A stretch of 52,259 nt of DNA from an uncultured Alphaproteobacteria bacterium (GCA_902602845.1 CACKSN010000007.1:1-52259), one strand, 5' to 3'; positions 15,906 through 24,943 are shown, counted from the first letter of the stretch. Translations and numbers: made by a program. Notes: generated by a model not told the origin, from the sequence alone.

Positions 15906-16469
15906 TTATAAATTTCTATAAGGAGTTCTATTAAATATTCTTTGAACCATTGGAACAAATTCTTTTAAAGGAATTGTATCATAATTTGGATCAAATGATG
16001 CTTGATCCCATCTTTCACAAAAATTGATAGTATCTTTAAAGTATTTATGACCTTTAAATTTATCTCTAAGATTTCTATCTTTGCCATAATGATGATTATA
16101 GTAATAAGCTTGGAATAAACCGTGTTGTTCGACTATCCATCTTGTTTTTTCAGAGACAAAAGGTTTTAAAACTGCTGCTGCAAGCTCAGAATGATTAAGA
16201 GGTGCTATCTCATCTCCAATATCATGCAATAAAGATGCAACTACCATTTCTTCAGACGCTTTCTCTCGTAAAGCTCTAGATGCAGTTTGAAGTGAATGTT
16301 CCAATCTTGAAACCTGATAACCACCAAGAGATTTGTCTAGGCCTTCTAAAACTCTTACTATCCTATCCGCAGTACCTTCTATAAATTTATCCTCAAAATT
16401 TGCCAGAAGTTCATAGTCTTCTTTATCGCCATGTTTCATTTCTGTGAATTTTACTTCATCTTTAGTCAT
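15906..16469 (-). CDS. HD-domain protein with a six-ligand dimetal site (HDOX/PhnZ-like or phosphohydrolase)
   Basis: A 187-residue stand-alone HD protein. Putative metal ligands appear in the order H ('LEHSLQTA'), HD ('LLHDIGDE'), H ('LNHSELAA'), H ('VEQHGLFQ') and D ('RWDQASFD'). This H...HD...H...H...D set matches two-metal HD proteins such as PhnZ, TmpB and inositol oxygenase, rather than minimal H...HD...D phosphohydrolases. A Tyr lies seven residues before the first His. The gene starts divergently from agmatine deiminase (28-base gap) and ends flush against the carnitine-type thioesterase. Context hints at oxidative cleavage of a small quaternary-amine or phosphonate-like compound, but no phosphonate genes are nearby. 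The safe call is HD-domain hydrolase or oxygenase of unknown substrate. Confidence 0.75.
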   Translation of the reverse strand: MTKDEVKFTEMKHGDKEDYELLANFEDKFIEGTADRIVRVLEGLDKSLGGYQVSRLEHSLQTASRALREKASEEMVVASLLHDIGDEIAPLNHSELAAAVLKPFVSEKTRWIVEQHGLFQAYYYNHHYGKDRNLRDKFKGHKYFKDTINFCERWDQASFDPNYDTIPLKEFVPMVQRIFNRTPYRNL

Positions 16470-16497
16470 GTTCTAATTATACATATTTTCAATTAAT

Positions 16498-17481
16498 ATG
16501 AAACTAATTCCTGAATGGTACGAGCACCAATATTGTCTTATTGCATGGCCTTGTAATAAAGACCTTTATGGAAAAATCATTAACAAAGCTAGAGATGAAG
16601 TTGCCAATGTGATTAATGAAATTGCAAAAACAGAACATGTAATTGTCTTATCAAATAAAGAAGACATTAATGAAATTCAAAATAAAACTGATAATAAAAA
16701 TATAGATATTCTAGAATGTAAATTAGATGATTCTTGGATGCGAGATATTGCGCCAATTTTTTATAACGAAGATCATCAATTAAAATCTATTTGTTTTGAA
16801 TTTAACGGTTATGGGAAGTATCCAAATTATTTTAATGATAATAAAATATCTAAATTTATTTCAAACTTTTTAAATATTCCTACAAAAAATTCTGATTTAG
16901 TCGTTGAGGGAGGGGCAATCGCCTATGATGACAGAAAAAATTTATTTAGTACCAAAAATGTAATATTTAATAAAAATAGAAAACAAAAACATAGTAGTGA
17001 ATATATTATTGAAGAATTAAAATTTTTATTTGATTTAAATCATATTTTTTTGTTTGAAAATGGACTAAAGGATGATGATACTGATGGTCATGTAGATAAT
17101 TTATTATGCCCTATTGGAAAAAATAAATATTTAATTGCTACAACTCACAAATTAGATCTTAATTATGAAATATTAGAAAAAAACAAAGCTGATATTATAA
17201 AATTTTTTAAAGATACTAATCAGGCATTTGATTTAATTGAAGTGCCTTTACCTAAAAGAAAAAAAATTAATAATAAGAATATTATTAGCTCATATATAAA
17301 TTTTTATTTCAGTAAAAATAAAATTATTTTACCTAAATTCAATGCTAAGGAAGATAATGAAGTAAAATTAACTTTTGAAAATTTATTCCCAAATCGAGAA
17401 ATTATAATGTTGGAAACAGAAAATATCAATTATGGTGGGGGAAATATTCATTGTATAACAATGAATGTACCAAAAATATGA
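16498..17481 (+). CDS. aguA: Agmatine deiminase
   Basis: A 327-residue peptidyl-arginine-deiminase-fold enzyme. It opens with 'PEWYEHQYCLIAWPCNKDLYG', has 'DDSWMRDIAPIF' (substrate-binding Asp residues), 'VEGGAIAYDD' and 'DTDGHVDN' with the catalytic His. It ends with 'GGGNIHCITMNVP', which provides the nucleophile Cys319. Family enzymes hydrolyse agmatine to N-carbamoylputrescine and ammonia in the cytoplasm. It is slightly shorter than typical AguA (about 340-370). The stop overlaps the ATG of the amidase gene by 3 bases (ATGA), giving a coupled pair that converts agmatine to putrescine. Transcription starts in the short gap shared with the divergent HD gene. Confidence 0.92.
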   Translation: MKLIPEWYEHQYCLIAWPCNKDLYGKIINKARDEVANVINEIAKTEHVIVLSNKEDINEIQNKTDNKNIDILECKLDDSWMRDIAPIFYNEDHQLKSICFEFNGYGKYPNYFNDNKISKFISNFLNIPTKNSDLVVEGGAIAYDDRKNLFSTKNVIFNKNRKQKHSSEYIIEELKFLFDLNHIFLFENGLKDDDTDGHVDNLLCPIGKNKYLIATTHKLDLNYEILEKNKADIIKFFKDTNQAFDLIEVPLPKRKKINNKNIISSYINFYFSKNKIILPKFNAKEDNEVKLTFENLFPNREIIMLETENINYGGGNIHCITMNVPKI

Positions 17482-18335
17482 AAGTAAAAGTAGCAACATC
17501 ACAATTTAAAGCTCTTAAAGGAGACTTTGACGCTAACGTAAATAAAGCAATTAGTTTAGTTGAAAAAGCTTCAAATGAAAATGTTGATATTTTACTTCTG
17601 CAAGAATTATTTCAAGATTATTATTTTTGTTCAACAAAAAATGATAAATTTTTTGATCTTGCAATTGATTTTCCTTCTCATTCGATGTTCGAAAAATTAT
17701 CTAATATTTGTAAAGATAAAAAGATTTCATTACCAATTAGTTTTTTTCAAAAAAAAGAAAGTAAGTTTTTTAACTCTCTGGTTATGATTGATTCTTTTGG
17801 TAAAATAAGTGAAGTTTATAATAAATCTCACATTCCTGAAGGGCCTGGATATAATGAAAAGTATTATTTTGAAAAAGGCAACACAGGTTTTATGGTTTTT
17901 GACACCCCTCTAGCAAAAGTTGGTTGTGCAATTTGTTGGGATCAGTGGTTTCCTGAATGTGCAAGAATATTAACGTTGAAAGGTGCAGATTTAATTTTAT
18001 ATCCATCGGCAATTGGTACTGAGCCACACATGCCTGAATTAAATTCAAAGGATCATTGGATTAATACAATGGTAGGACATGCTGCTGCAAATCAAATCCC
18101 TATAATAACTTCGAATAGAATAGGCAAGGAGGTCGAAGCTGATATTGAATTAAATTTTTATGGTAATTCTTTTATATTGGATCATCTTGGAAATGTAATA
18201 AATCGTATGAATGATAAGGATGAGGGAATAATAACTGCTACTTTAGATTTATTAATTTCCAGAGAATATAGAAAATTATGGGGTAACTTTAGAGACAGAA
18301 GGCCCGATCTATATAAAAAAATTCTCGATTTTTAA
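17478..18335 (+). CDS. aguB: N-carbamoylputrescine amidase
   Basis: A nitrilase-superfamily amidase, 285 residues from ATG 17478. That start is chosen because 'MKVKVATSQF' is the usual AguB N-terminus and forms an ATGA junction with aguA; an earlier in-frame ATG at 17451 lies inside aguA. The catalytic triad is visible: Glu43 ('LLLQELFQ'), Lys116 ('YNKSHIPEG') and Cys153 ('GCAICWDQW'). The enzyme hydrolyses N-carbamoylputrescine to putrescine, CO2 and ammonia. With aguA upstream and the polyamine transporter genes immediately downstream (40 bases to potF), it completes a route from agmatine into the putrescine pool. Confidence 0.93.
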   Translation: MKVKVATSQFKALKGDFDANVNKAISLVEKASNENVDILLLQELFQDYYFCSTKNDKFFDLAIDFPSHSMFEKLSNICKDKKISLPISFFQKKESKFFNSLVMIDSFGKISEVYNKSHIPEGPGYNEKYYFEKGNTGFMVFDTPLAKVGCAICWDQWFPECARILTLKGADLILYPSAIGTEPHMPELNSKDHWINTMVGHAAANQIPIITSNRIGKEVEADIELNFYGNSFILDHLGNVINRMNDKDEGIITATLDLLISREYRKLWGNFRDRRPDLYKKILDF

Positions 18336-18375
18336 TTTATTTTATTTAATGTAATTTTTATTTAGGAGGGGAATA

Positions 18376-19422
18376 ATGCTTAAGTATTTTATATCTCTAT
18401 TAGTTTTAATTTCTTTTTCAGCTCAGGCTAAAGAAGAATTATTTATTTACAATTGGTCTGACTATATTGCCGAAGATACAATTGAAAATTTTGAAAATGA
18501 ATTTGGCATTGATGTAACTTATGATGTTTTTGATTCAAATGAGGTTCTTGAAGCTAAACTTTTAGCTGGTGGGTCTGGCTATGATATTGTCGTGCCTTCT
18601 GGTTCTTTTTTAGAAAACCAAATCAAGGCTGGAGTTTTTCAAAAACTTGATAAATCTGAATTATCGAACTTAAAAAATTTAGATCCAGAAGTTTTATCAA
18701 AGATAGATGCACATGATCCAGGCGGTCAGTATTCAGTTAACTATATGTATGGCACAACTGGTATTGGTTATAATACTGATAAGGTTGATGAAGATGAGGT
18801 TACTAGTTGGAGTGTTTTATTTGACCCAGCTATAGCTTCTAAATATGAAGATTGTGGTATAGCAATGTTAGATGCACCATCTGAAGTAATGGAAATTGCC
18901 TTAAAATATGTAGGTAAAGATCCTAACACTGAAGACGAAAATGATTATAAGGCTGCACTTTCAATGTTGCAGGAAATTAGACCTTTCATTAGGTATTTTG
19001 ATTCTTCTCAATATATAGATGATCTTGCTAATGGTGAAATTTGTTTAGCTATGGGATGGTCAGGTGATGTTTTTATTGCTGCTTACGAAGAAATAGAACC
19101 AGTTTGGTATTCTATTCCTTCAGAGGGAACTGTAATTTGGTTTGATATGATGGCAATCCCAGCTGACGCAACAAATGTTTTAAATGCACATAAGTTTATA
19201 AATTATATTTTGCGCCCTGAAGTTGCTGCAGATATTACAAACTATGTTTGGTATTCTAATCCAAACAAAGCAGCTAATGAGCTAGTTGATCCAGAAATTT
19301 TAGGAGATCCAGCTATTTATCCAGATGAAGCAACTTTAAGTATGCTATTTGCTGATACTGCTGACTCACCTAAAAAAGCACAATTATCAACTAAATATTT
19401 TAATAAATTTAAATCAAATTAA
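18376..19422 (+). CDS. potF: Putrescine/spermidine ABC transporter substrate-binding protein
   Basis: A 348-residue PotD/PotF-type periplasmic protein. It has a Sec signal peptide with likely cleavage after 'FSAQA' (residue 18). The mature start 'EELFIYNWSDYIAEDTIENFE' is the family hallmark, and 'YDIVVPSGSFLENQI' and 'YGTTGIGYN' are also typical. A strong SD (AGGAGGGG) precedes the ATG. A stable hairpin follows the gene, so it may be made in excess of the membrane components. I prefer putrescine (PotF) over spermidine because the flanking genes make and use putrescine, but ligand preference cannot be proven from sequence. Confidence 0.9.
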   Translation: MLKYFISLLVLISFSAQAKEELFIYNWSDYIAEDTIENFENEFGIDVTYDVFDSNEVLEAKLLAGGSGYDIVVPSGSFLENQIKAGVFQKLDKSELSNLKNLDPEVLSKIDAHDPGGQYSVNYMYGTTGIGYNTDKVDEDEVTSWSVLFDPAIASKYEDCGIAMLDAPSEVMEIALKYVGKDPNTEDENDYKAALSMLQEIRPFIRYFDSSQYIDDLANGEICLAMGWSGDVFIAAYEEIEPVWYSIPSEGTVIWFDMMAIPADATNVLNAHKFINYILRPEVAADITNYVWYSNPNKAANELVDPEILGDPAIYPDEATLSMLFADTADSPKKAQLSTKYFNKFKSN

Positions 19423-19437
19423 AAAATATACTTCATT

Positions 19438-19467
19438 TCAGCACTAATATATTAATATTAGTGCTGA
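19438..19467 (+). promoter_or_regulatory. Intercistronic 13-bp hairpin between potF and potG
   Basis: TCAGCACTAATAT, a 4-base loop (atta), then ATATTAGTGCTGA: a perfect 13-bp inverted repeat filling most of the 51-base potF-potG gap. It is followed by TTTAAG, not a long T-run. Position and form fit a partial terminator or mRNA-stabilising hairpin that raises binding-protein output relative to the ATPase and permeases. Confidence 0.72.
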
Positions 19468-19473
19468 TTTAAG

Positions 19474-20541
19474 ATGGATAATAATTTTCTTGTAATTGAA
19501 AATATTTCTAAATCCTTTGGAGATAACAAAGTTTTAGAAAATATTAATTTAAATATTTCAAAATCTGAATTTTTTGGTCTCTTAGGCTCTTCGGGTTCTG
19601 GCAAAACTACCTTACTAAGGATATTAGGTGGATTTGAGAAGCCAGATACAGGACGCGTTATACTCGACGGAACAGACATAACAAATCTTGAACCCTTTGA
19701 TAGACCATTAAACTATATGTTTCAATCGTATGCTTTATTTCCTCATTTAAACGTATTTAATAATTTAGCTTTTGGAATTAAAGAAAATTTTACCCAAAAA
19801 GAAATTGAAATAAATGTAAGAAATATTGCTGAACTTTTATCTATTGAACATTTATTAAATAGAAGAATTAAGCAATTATCAGGAGGAGAGCAGCAACGAG
19901 TTGCCCTTGGAAGGTGCTTAATAAAAAAACCTAAATTATTATTATTAGATGAGCCTCTTGCAGCACTAGATAAAAAACTAAGATCAAAAACACAATTAGA
20001 GTTAACAACACTCCAAAAGAAACTGAAAATTACATTTGTTTTCGTTACCCATGATCAGGAAGAAGCAATGTCCTTATCTGATAGAATGGCAATAATGAAG
20101 AACGGTCTTATTTTGGAATGTTCTAGCCCTGAAGAGATTTATGAAAACCCTAAAAGTCTTTATACTGCCAATTTTATAGGAATTGCAAATATAATTGAAA
20201 TTTACAAGAAAGATGAAAATTTTTATTCTGATGATTTAGATATAAATTTTAAATTAAACAAAGAATTAAAAAAAACACAAACTAAAATTTTACTAAGACC
20301 AGAGAAAATAAAAATACAATCGATAAATAATTTAAAAACAAGTTTATTTAATTCCTTTAGTGGAGAAATTTTAGAAAAATCATATTTGGGAAGCTTTACG
20401 CGTTATGAAATTAAAATTAATAAAACGATAATTTCGGTTTTAGATCAGAATTTTAACTCCAACTCAAATTATAATTTCCCAAAAGGGGAAAAAGTTATTT
20501 GTAGTTGGGAAAGTGAATCAATTAAGATTTTAGAGGATTAA
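19474..20541 (+). CDS. potG: Putrescine/spermidine ABC transporter ATP-binding protein
   Basis: A 355-residue ABC ATPase with a C-terminal TOBE-type regulatory domain. Walker A is 'GSSGSGKTT' (about residues 36-44), followed by the Q-loop 'MFQSYALFPHLNV', the signature 'LSGGEQQRVALGR', Walker B 'LLLLDEPLAALD' and the H-loop 'VTHDQEEAM'. The 'QSYALFPHL' form is typical of the polyamine/iron/sulfate transporter ATPases. It couples ATP hydrolysis to transport through PotH and PotI. The next gene starts on the base after this stop. Confidence 0.92.
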   Translation: MDNNFLVIENISKSFGDNKVLENINLNISKSEFFGLLGSSGSGKTTLLRILGGFEKPDTGRVILDGTDITNLEPFDRPLNYMFQSYALFPHLNVFNNLAFGIKENFTQKEIEINVRNIAELLSIEHLLNRRIKQLSGGEQQRVALGRCLIKKPKLLLLDEPLAALDKKLRSKTQLELTTLQKKLKITFVFVTHDQEEAMSLSDRMAIMKNGLILECSSPEEIYENPKSLYTANFIGIANIIEIYKKDENFYSDDLDINFKLNKELKKTQTKILLRPEKIKIQSINNLKTSLFNSFSGEILEKSYLGSFTRYEIKINKTIISVLDQNFNSNSNYNFPKGEKVICSWESESIKILED

Positions 20542-21429
20542 TTGAAAAATAAATTATTTGAAAAATATTTTGTTTTTAGTCCTTACTTTTGGCTTGTTCT
20601 ATTTTTTTTTATTCCATTAGCTATAATTTTTAAAATATCAGTTTCAGTATCAGAATGGGGGATGCCTCCATATCAAGATATTTTTCTTTTTGATAATGGA
20701 TTTGAAATCAATACTACATTTGAAAACTATATTTATATATTTAGTGATTATTACTACATTGGATCTTTTGTAAACTCTTTGATTCTAGCTCTAATATCTA
20801 CTTTTTGTTGTTTACTTATTGGGTTCCCACTAGCTTTTTATATTGCGACTTCAAATATCAGATTAAGAAATATCCTATTAGTTTTAGTAGTTATTCCATT
20901 TTGGTCATCATTTCTATTAAGAGTATATGCATGGAAAATAATTTTACAGAATAATGGAATTTTAAATGTAATACTTCTAAACCTAGGCATAACATCAGAG
21001 CCACTTCAATTATTATACAATCAATATGCCGTCATCATGGGAATTGTATACACTTATTTACCTTTGATGATTTTACCACTCTATGGATACTTAAATAAAT
21101 TTGATTTAAATTTAATTGAGGCGTCAAAAGATTTAGGACTAAATCGTATTAAAACCTTTTTTAAAGTTATACTTCCTTTATCTGTTCCAGGAATTGTTGC
21201 TGGATCTTTATTGGTTTTTATACCTGTTGTTGGAGAATTTATTATACCTGAAATGTTAGGTGGTAGTGATAGATTGTATTATGGAAAAATATTATGGGAG
21301 GAATTCTTTGTTAATAGAAATTGGCCAGGTGCTAGTGCTTTAGCTTTTAGTGGAATTATTATTTTAGTTTTACCAATTGTTATTTTTCAAATACTTTATT
21401 CTCGTTGGAGTCAAAAAAATGAAATCTAG
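20542..21429 (+). CDS. potH: Putrescine/spermidine ABC transporter permease PotH/PotB type
   Basis: A 295-residue inner-membrane permease with several hydrophobic helices and the EAA loop 'EASKDLGLNRIKTFFKVILP'. It also has the 'FIIPEMLGGSDRLYYGKILWEEF' segment typical of PotB/PotH. The start is TTG at 20542, adjacent to the potG TAA, which implies tight translational coupling. The frame has no better ATG near the N-terminus, and the first helix begins about 10 residues in. It overlaps potI by 11 bases. Confidence 0.9.
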   Translation: MKNKLFEKYFVFSPYFWLVLFFFIPLAIIFKISVSVSEWGMPPYQDIFLFDNGFEINTTFENYIYIFSDYYYIGSFVNSLILALISTFCCLLIGFPLAFYIATSNIRLRNILLVLVVIPFWSSFLLRVYAWKIILQNNGILNVILLNLGITSEPLQLLYNQYAVIMGIVYTYLPLMILPLYGYLNKFDLNLIEASKDLGLNRIKTFFKVILPLSVPGIVAGSLLVFIPVVGEFIIPEMLGGSDRLYYGKILWEEFFVNRNWPGASALAFSGIIILVLPIVIFQILYSRWSQKNEI

Positions 21430-22213
21430 TTTAATCAAAAGTATAGTTATTTTTTTAGGTTTATTTTTTTTATATTTCCCAATTTTAGTTTTAATTTTTT
21501 ACTCATTTAACGAAAATAAGAGAGTAATGGTTTGGAAAGGATTTTCTTTAAGATGGTATAATGAATTATTTAGTAATGAACAAATAATTGAGGCATTTAT
21601 TATTAGTATTAAAATTGCAGCTTTGTCTGCAACTTTTGCTACAATTTTAGGAGTTATGATTGGATATTCACTTGTAAGAATAAGAAAAATACCTTTTAAA
21701 TCATTTTATATTTTTCTTTCTTCTACACCTTTGGTTTTGCCAGAATTAATTTTAGGTCTTTCAATGTTACTTTTTTTTATTAGCTTAAATAATGTAATTG
21801 GATTTCCATCATCTAGAGGACAATTAACTATTTTTATATCGCACGTTACTTTTTGTATTGCATTTGTCGCAATTATTATTCAAGCAAGATTAACTGACTT
21901 TAACAAAAATATTGAGGAAGCTGCTATGGATCTAGGCTATAATTATACAAAAGTACTCTATAAGATAACTTTACCAATAATTTTGCCTTCTATTATTGCT
22001 GGTTGGTTATTAGCTTTTACAATTTCTTTAGATGATCTAGTAGTTGCGAGTTTTACTACTGGGCCTGGGGCTAACACATTGCCAATTGTAGTTTTTTCTA
22101 AAGTCAGATTAGGATTGAGTCCTGAAGTAAACGCTTTATCAGCAATTTTAATGTTCGCTTTGATAATAATTGGTTTATTTTATTTTTATTTTAATAAAAA
22201 ATTTAAACATTAA
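21419..22213 (+). CDS. potI: Putrescine/spermidine ABC transporter permease PotI/PotC type
   Basis: A 264-residue permease from ATG 21419. I prefer this start because 'MKSSLIKSIVIFLGLFFLYFP' gives a normal PotC/PotI N-terminus; an upstream in-frame ATG at 21377 would add 14 residues inside potH. The EAA-loop-like segment 'NIEEAAMDLGYNYTKVLYKI' and 'SLDDLVVASFTTGPGANTLP' are typical of the family. It is the last gene of the pot operon. Its 3' end overlaps the convergent glutamine-synthetase-like gene by 11 bases, leaving no room for a separate terminator. Confidence 0.9.
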   Translation: MKSSLIKSIVIFLGLFFLYFPILVLIFYSFNENKRVMVWKGFSLRWYNELFSNEQIIEAFIISIKIAALSATFATILGVMIGYSLVRIRKIPFKSFYIFLSSTPLVLPELILGLSMLLFFISLNNVIGFPSSRGQLTIFISHVTFCIAFVAIIIQARLTDFNKNIEEAAMDLGYNYTKVLYKITLPIILPSIIAGWLLAFTISLDDLVVASFTTGPGANTLPIVVFSKVRLGLSPEVNALSAILMFALIIIGLFYFYFNKKFKH

Positions 22214-23570
22214 GTAATAAATATTCCCGCTCCCAAGAACTTATTACTGATAAATAAGCTTGATATTCAACTCTTCTTATCGCAGCAATCGACCTTACAA
22301 ATTTTTCATTAAATATCGATTTTATATCTTCATCATTTTCAAAGAGAGTTAACGATTCATCCATATTTTTAGGTAGATTAGAATTTTTATCTTTAAATGC
22401 ACTATCTTTGGTTTCTGGATTTGGTTTTAAATTGTTTTTCATTCCTAAATATCCTGAAGCTAAATTAGCTGCAAAAACTAGATATGGATTTGTATCAGAT
22501 CCCGGAATTCTATTTTCAATACGCATATTTTTTTCCTCAATTGACGGAATTCTAAAACCACAGCTTCTATTTCCTATTCCCCACTTTACATTTTTTGGAG
22601 TCCCCCAGGTTGCAAATAATCTTCTAAAAGAGTTTATATTTGGTGCGTATATTGGCATTAATAATGGAGTATATTTTTCTAAACCTCCTATATAATTTTT
22701 CATTTTTTTTGAAATTTTTGAAGATTTATTAAAAAAAATATTTTTATTTTTTTCATTATAAACTGACTGATGAATATGCATTGCACTACCAGGCTGATTC
22801 TCCATAGGTTTTGCCATAAATGTGGCGTGAAGTTTATGTTTTAAAGCTGATTGTCTAAGGGTACGTTTAAATAAAAATACTTGATCTGCAAGCTCTAACG
22901 GATTTCCGTGCTGGAAATTTATTTCCATCTGAGCTGATCCAGATTCATGATTAATAGTATCAATTTCAATATTTTGTTCTTCACAATAATTATACAAATC
23001 TTCAAAAAGATGATCGAATTCATTTACAGCATCTATACCCAAAGCTTGTTTACCTGTTTCTTGTCTACCTGATTGTCCAACTGGTACTTCTAAAGGATAA
23101 TCTGAGTCCGCATTAGGTTTAACTAAGTAGAATTCTAATTCTGGAGAGACAATTGGAGTTAATTTTTCTTTTTTATAAAGTTTCAGAATATTTTTTAGAG
23201 CATTTCTGCTTGAATTGATAACCTCATCACCATTAAGATTTATTGCGTCACAGATGATTTGCGCAGTCGGATCTTCGTACCATGGTACTATTCTCATTGT
23301 ATCAAAATCTGGTTTTAAAATAACATCAATATCAGTTGGATTGTACACACTTCTTGGTAAAGCACCTGCTGAGTCCTCAGTCGCATAATCTCCTGATATT
23401 GTTTGAATGAAAGTTGATTGTGGCAATCTATGACTTTCATCTTCAAGTCCCTTTAAAAATTTATTAGTTGGTAAAATCTTACCTCTTGCAATGCCCCCAA
23501 GATCTGGAACTAAACATTCAACTTCTGTAATAGAATTCTCTTGAAACCAATTTTGAAATTTTTCAATCAT
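22203..23570 (-). CDS. puuA: Glutamine-synthetase family ligase, probable gamma-glutamylputrescine synthetase
   Basis: A 455-residue GS-fold ATP-dependent ligase. N-terminal 'EVECLVPDLGGIARGKILP', 'SPELEFYL' (metal-binding Glu), 'HESGSAQMEINF', 'MENQPGSAMHIHQS' and 'RIENRIPGSDTNPYLVFAANLA' all match GlnA-like enzymes of the PuuA branch. The adenylylation-site Tyr region of true glutamine synthetase is not obvious. The expected reaction is putrescine + glutamate + ATP to gamma-glutamylputrescine. Its position beside the putrescine transporter and the PuuB-like oxidase supports the call. A ligase for another amine (ethanolamine, isopropylamine or spermidine) is the alternative. It is divergent from puuB across 50 bases. 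Confidence 0.85.
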   Translation of the reverse strand: MIEKFQNWFQENSITEVECLVPDLGGIARGKILPTNKFLKGLEDESHRLPQSTFIQTISGDYATEDSAGALPRSVYNPTDIDVILKPDFDTMRIVPWYEDPTAQIICDAINLNGDEVINSSRNALKNILKLYKKEKLTPIVSPELEFYLVKPNADSDYPLEVPVGQSGRQETGKQALGIDAVNEFDHLFEDLYNYCEEQNIEIDTINHESGSAQMEINFQHGNPLELADQVFLFKRTLRQSALKHKLHATFMAKPMENQPGSAMHIHQSVYNEKNKNIFFNKSSKISKKMKNYIGGLEKYTPLLMPIYAPNINSFRRLFATWGTPKNVKWGIGNRSCGFRIPSIEEKNMRIENRIPGSDTNPYLVFAANLASGYLGMKNNLKPNPETKDSAFKDKNSNLPKNMDESLTLFENDEDIKSIFNEKFVRSIAAIRRVEYQAYLSVISSWEREYLLLNV

Positions 23571-23620
23571 ATTGAGAGTGTTTGTTTACTAATTATAATT
23601 AAACCATTAATGATAAGATA

Positions 23621-24943
23621 ATGATTACTACAAAAAAAAGAACTTTTAATCAACATGATAATGAAAAAGAAAGTTTTTATAAATATTCTGCACCATTTTT
23701 TCCTAATCAAGTTAAGTTAAATGAGAATATTACAACTGATGTATGTATAATTGGAGGAGGTTTAACAGGTATTTCTTCAGCATTAAATTTATCTAATCAA
23801 GGTTTATCAATAACTATTTTGGAAGCAAATAAAGTTGGATCTGGTGCTTCTGGGAGGAATGGTGGTCAACTAGGAATTGGAATGAGAAAAGATCAATTCT
23901 ACTTAGAAAAAAAATTTGGTATTGAAAAAGCAAAATTTTTTTGGAAAATTGGATTAGATGCTGTTTCAAATGTAGTTAATTTAATTGAAAAATACAAAAT
24001 TGATTGTGCACTTAGACAGGGTGTTCTTCATGTAGGTAACACAAAAAAAGATTATAAATATTTTCAAGATGAAATTGAGCATATGCAGAATAATTATAAT
24101 TATAGTAATTATGAATACTTTGACCACAATTCAATAAGAGATGAAGTTAATAGTGACAGATATTTTTCTGGAATGCTTTTAAAAGATTCTTATCATTTAA
24201 ACCCATTAAAACTGACATATGGTTTAGCAGAACAGTGTTTAGCAAATGGTATAAATATATATGAAAATTCTCCAGCTGATAAAATTGTTGATAATCAAAA
24301 AGAAGTTATAATTCATTCTGGAAAAAATATCATTAAAGCAAAAAAAGTCATTATTGGTTGCAACGGATATCTTGACAATCTTTTAGGATCAAAAAGAAAT
24401 TATTTTATGCCAATAAATAATTATATTATTGCAACAGAACCTCTTGGAAAAGATCTAGCAAGTAAATTAATCAAAAGAAATTGTGGAGTAATAGATTCTA
24501 GATTTATGATTGATTATTATAGATTCTCAGAAGACTATAGACTTCTTTTTGGAGGACCTGAAACTATTACATCTCATTTTGTTAAAGATGCAAAAAGTTT
24601 TGTCTCTAAACGAATGTATAAAGTTTTTCCTGAATTAAAAAAATTTAAAATTGAGTTTTCTTGGGGAGGGACCTTGGCAATATCAATTAATAGATTGCCT
24701 ATTTTTGGAACTATATTGAATCAAAAGTTATATTATGCTCATGCTTACTCTGGGCATGGATTAGCTATGAGTATTATGGGAGGAAAAATGATAGCTGAAA
24801 AAATTATTAATAAATCAAATAACTTTGACATTTTTGCGCAAATTAATCATTTTAAAATTCCAGGTGGTAATTTGCTCAGAAGACCATTGTATTCCTCAGC
24901 TATTATTTATTATAGGTTAATGGATTATTTAAATAGATTATAA
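23621..24943 (+). CDS. puuB: FAD-dependent oxidoreductase, probable gamma-glutamylputrescine oxidase
   Basis: A 440-residue DAO-family flavoprotein. The dinucleotide motif 'CIIGGGLTGISSALNL' lies at about residues 42-57. The segment 'ILEANKVGSGASGRNGGQLG' (about residues 66-85) is highly typical of PuuB and related amine oxidases. The C-terminal 'YYAHAYSGHGLAMSIMGGKMIAE' is also characteristic. It would oxidise gamma-glutamylputrescine to gamma-glutamyl-aminobutyraldehyde plus H2O2 and ammonia. The later pathway enzymes (PuuC, PuuD) are not in the window. Its stop directly abuts that of the convergent tsaC-like gene. Confidence 0.86.
   Translation: MITTKKRTFNQHDNEKESFYKYSAPFFPNQVKLNENITTDVCIIGGGLTGISSALNLSNQGLSITILEANKVGSGASGRNGGQLGIGMRKDQFYLEKKFGIEKAKFFWKIGLDAVSNVVNLIEKYKIDCALRQGVLHVGNTKKDYKYFQDEIEHMQNNYNYSNYEYFDHNSIRDEVNSDRYFSGMLLKDSYHLNPLKLTYGLAEQCLANGINIYENSPADKIVDNQKEVIIHSGKNIIKAKKVIIGCNGYLDNLLGSKRNYFMPINNYIIATEPLGKDLASKLIKRNCGVIDSRFMIDYYRFSEDYRLLFGGPETITSHFVKDAKSFVSKRMYKVFPELKKFKIEFSWGGTLAISINRLPIFGTILNQKLYYAHAYSGHGLAMSIMGGKMIAEKIINKSNNFDIFAQINHFKIPGGNLLRRPLYSSAIIYYRLMDYLNRL

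Noticed and set aside
15420-16500. Possible phosphonate (PhnY/PhnZ-type) degradation locus because of the HD protein
   Set aside because: No PhnY-type dioxygenase, phosphonate transporter or other phn gene is near; the PhyH gene is 8 kb away in another operon. Only the HD ligand pattern supports it.
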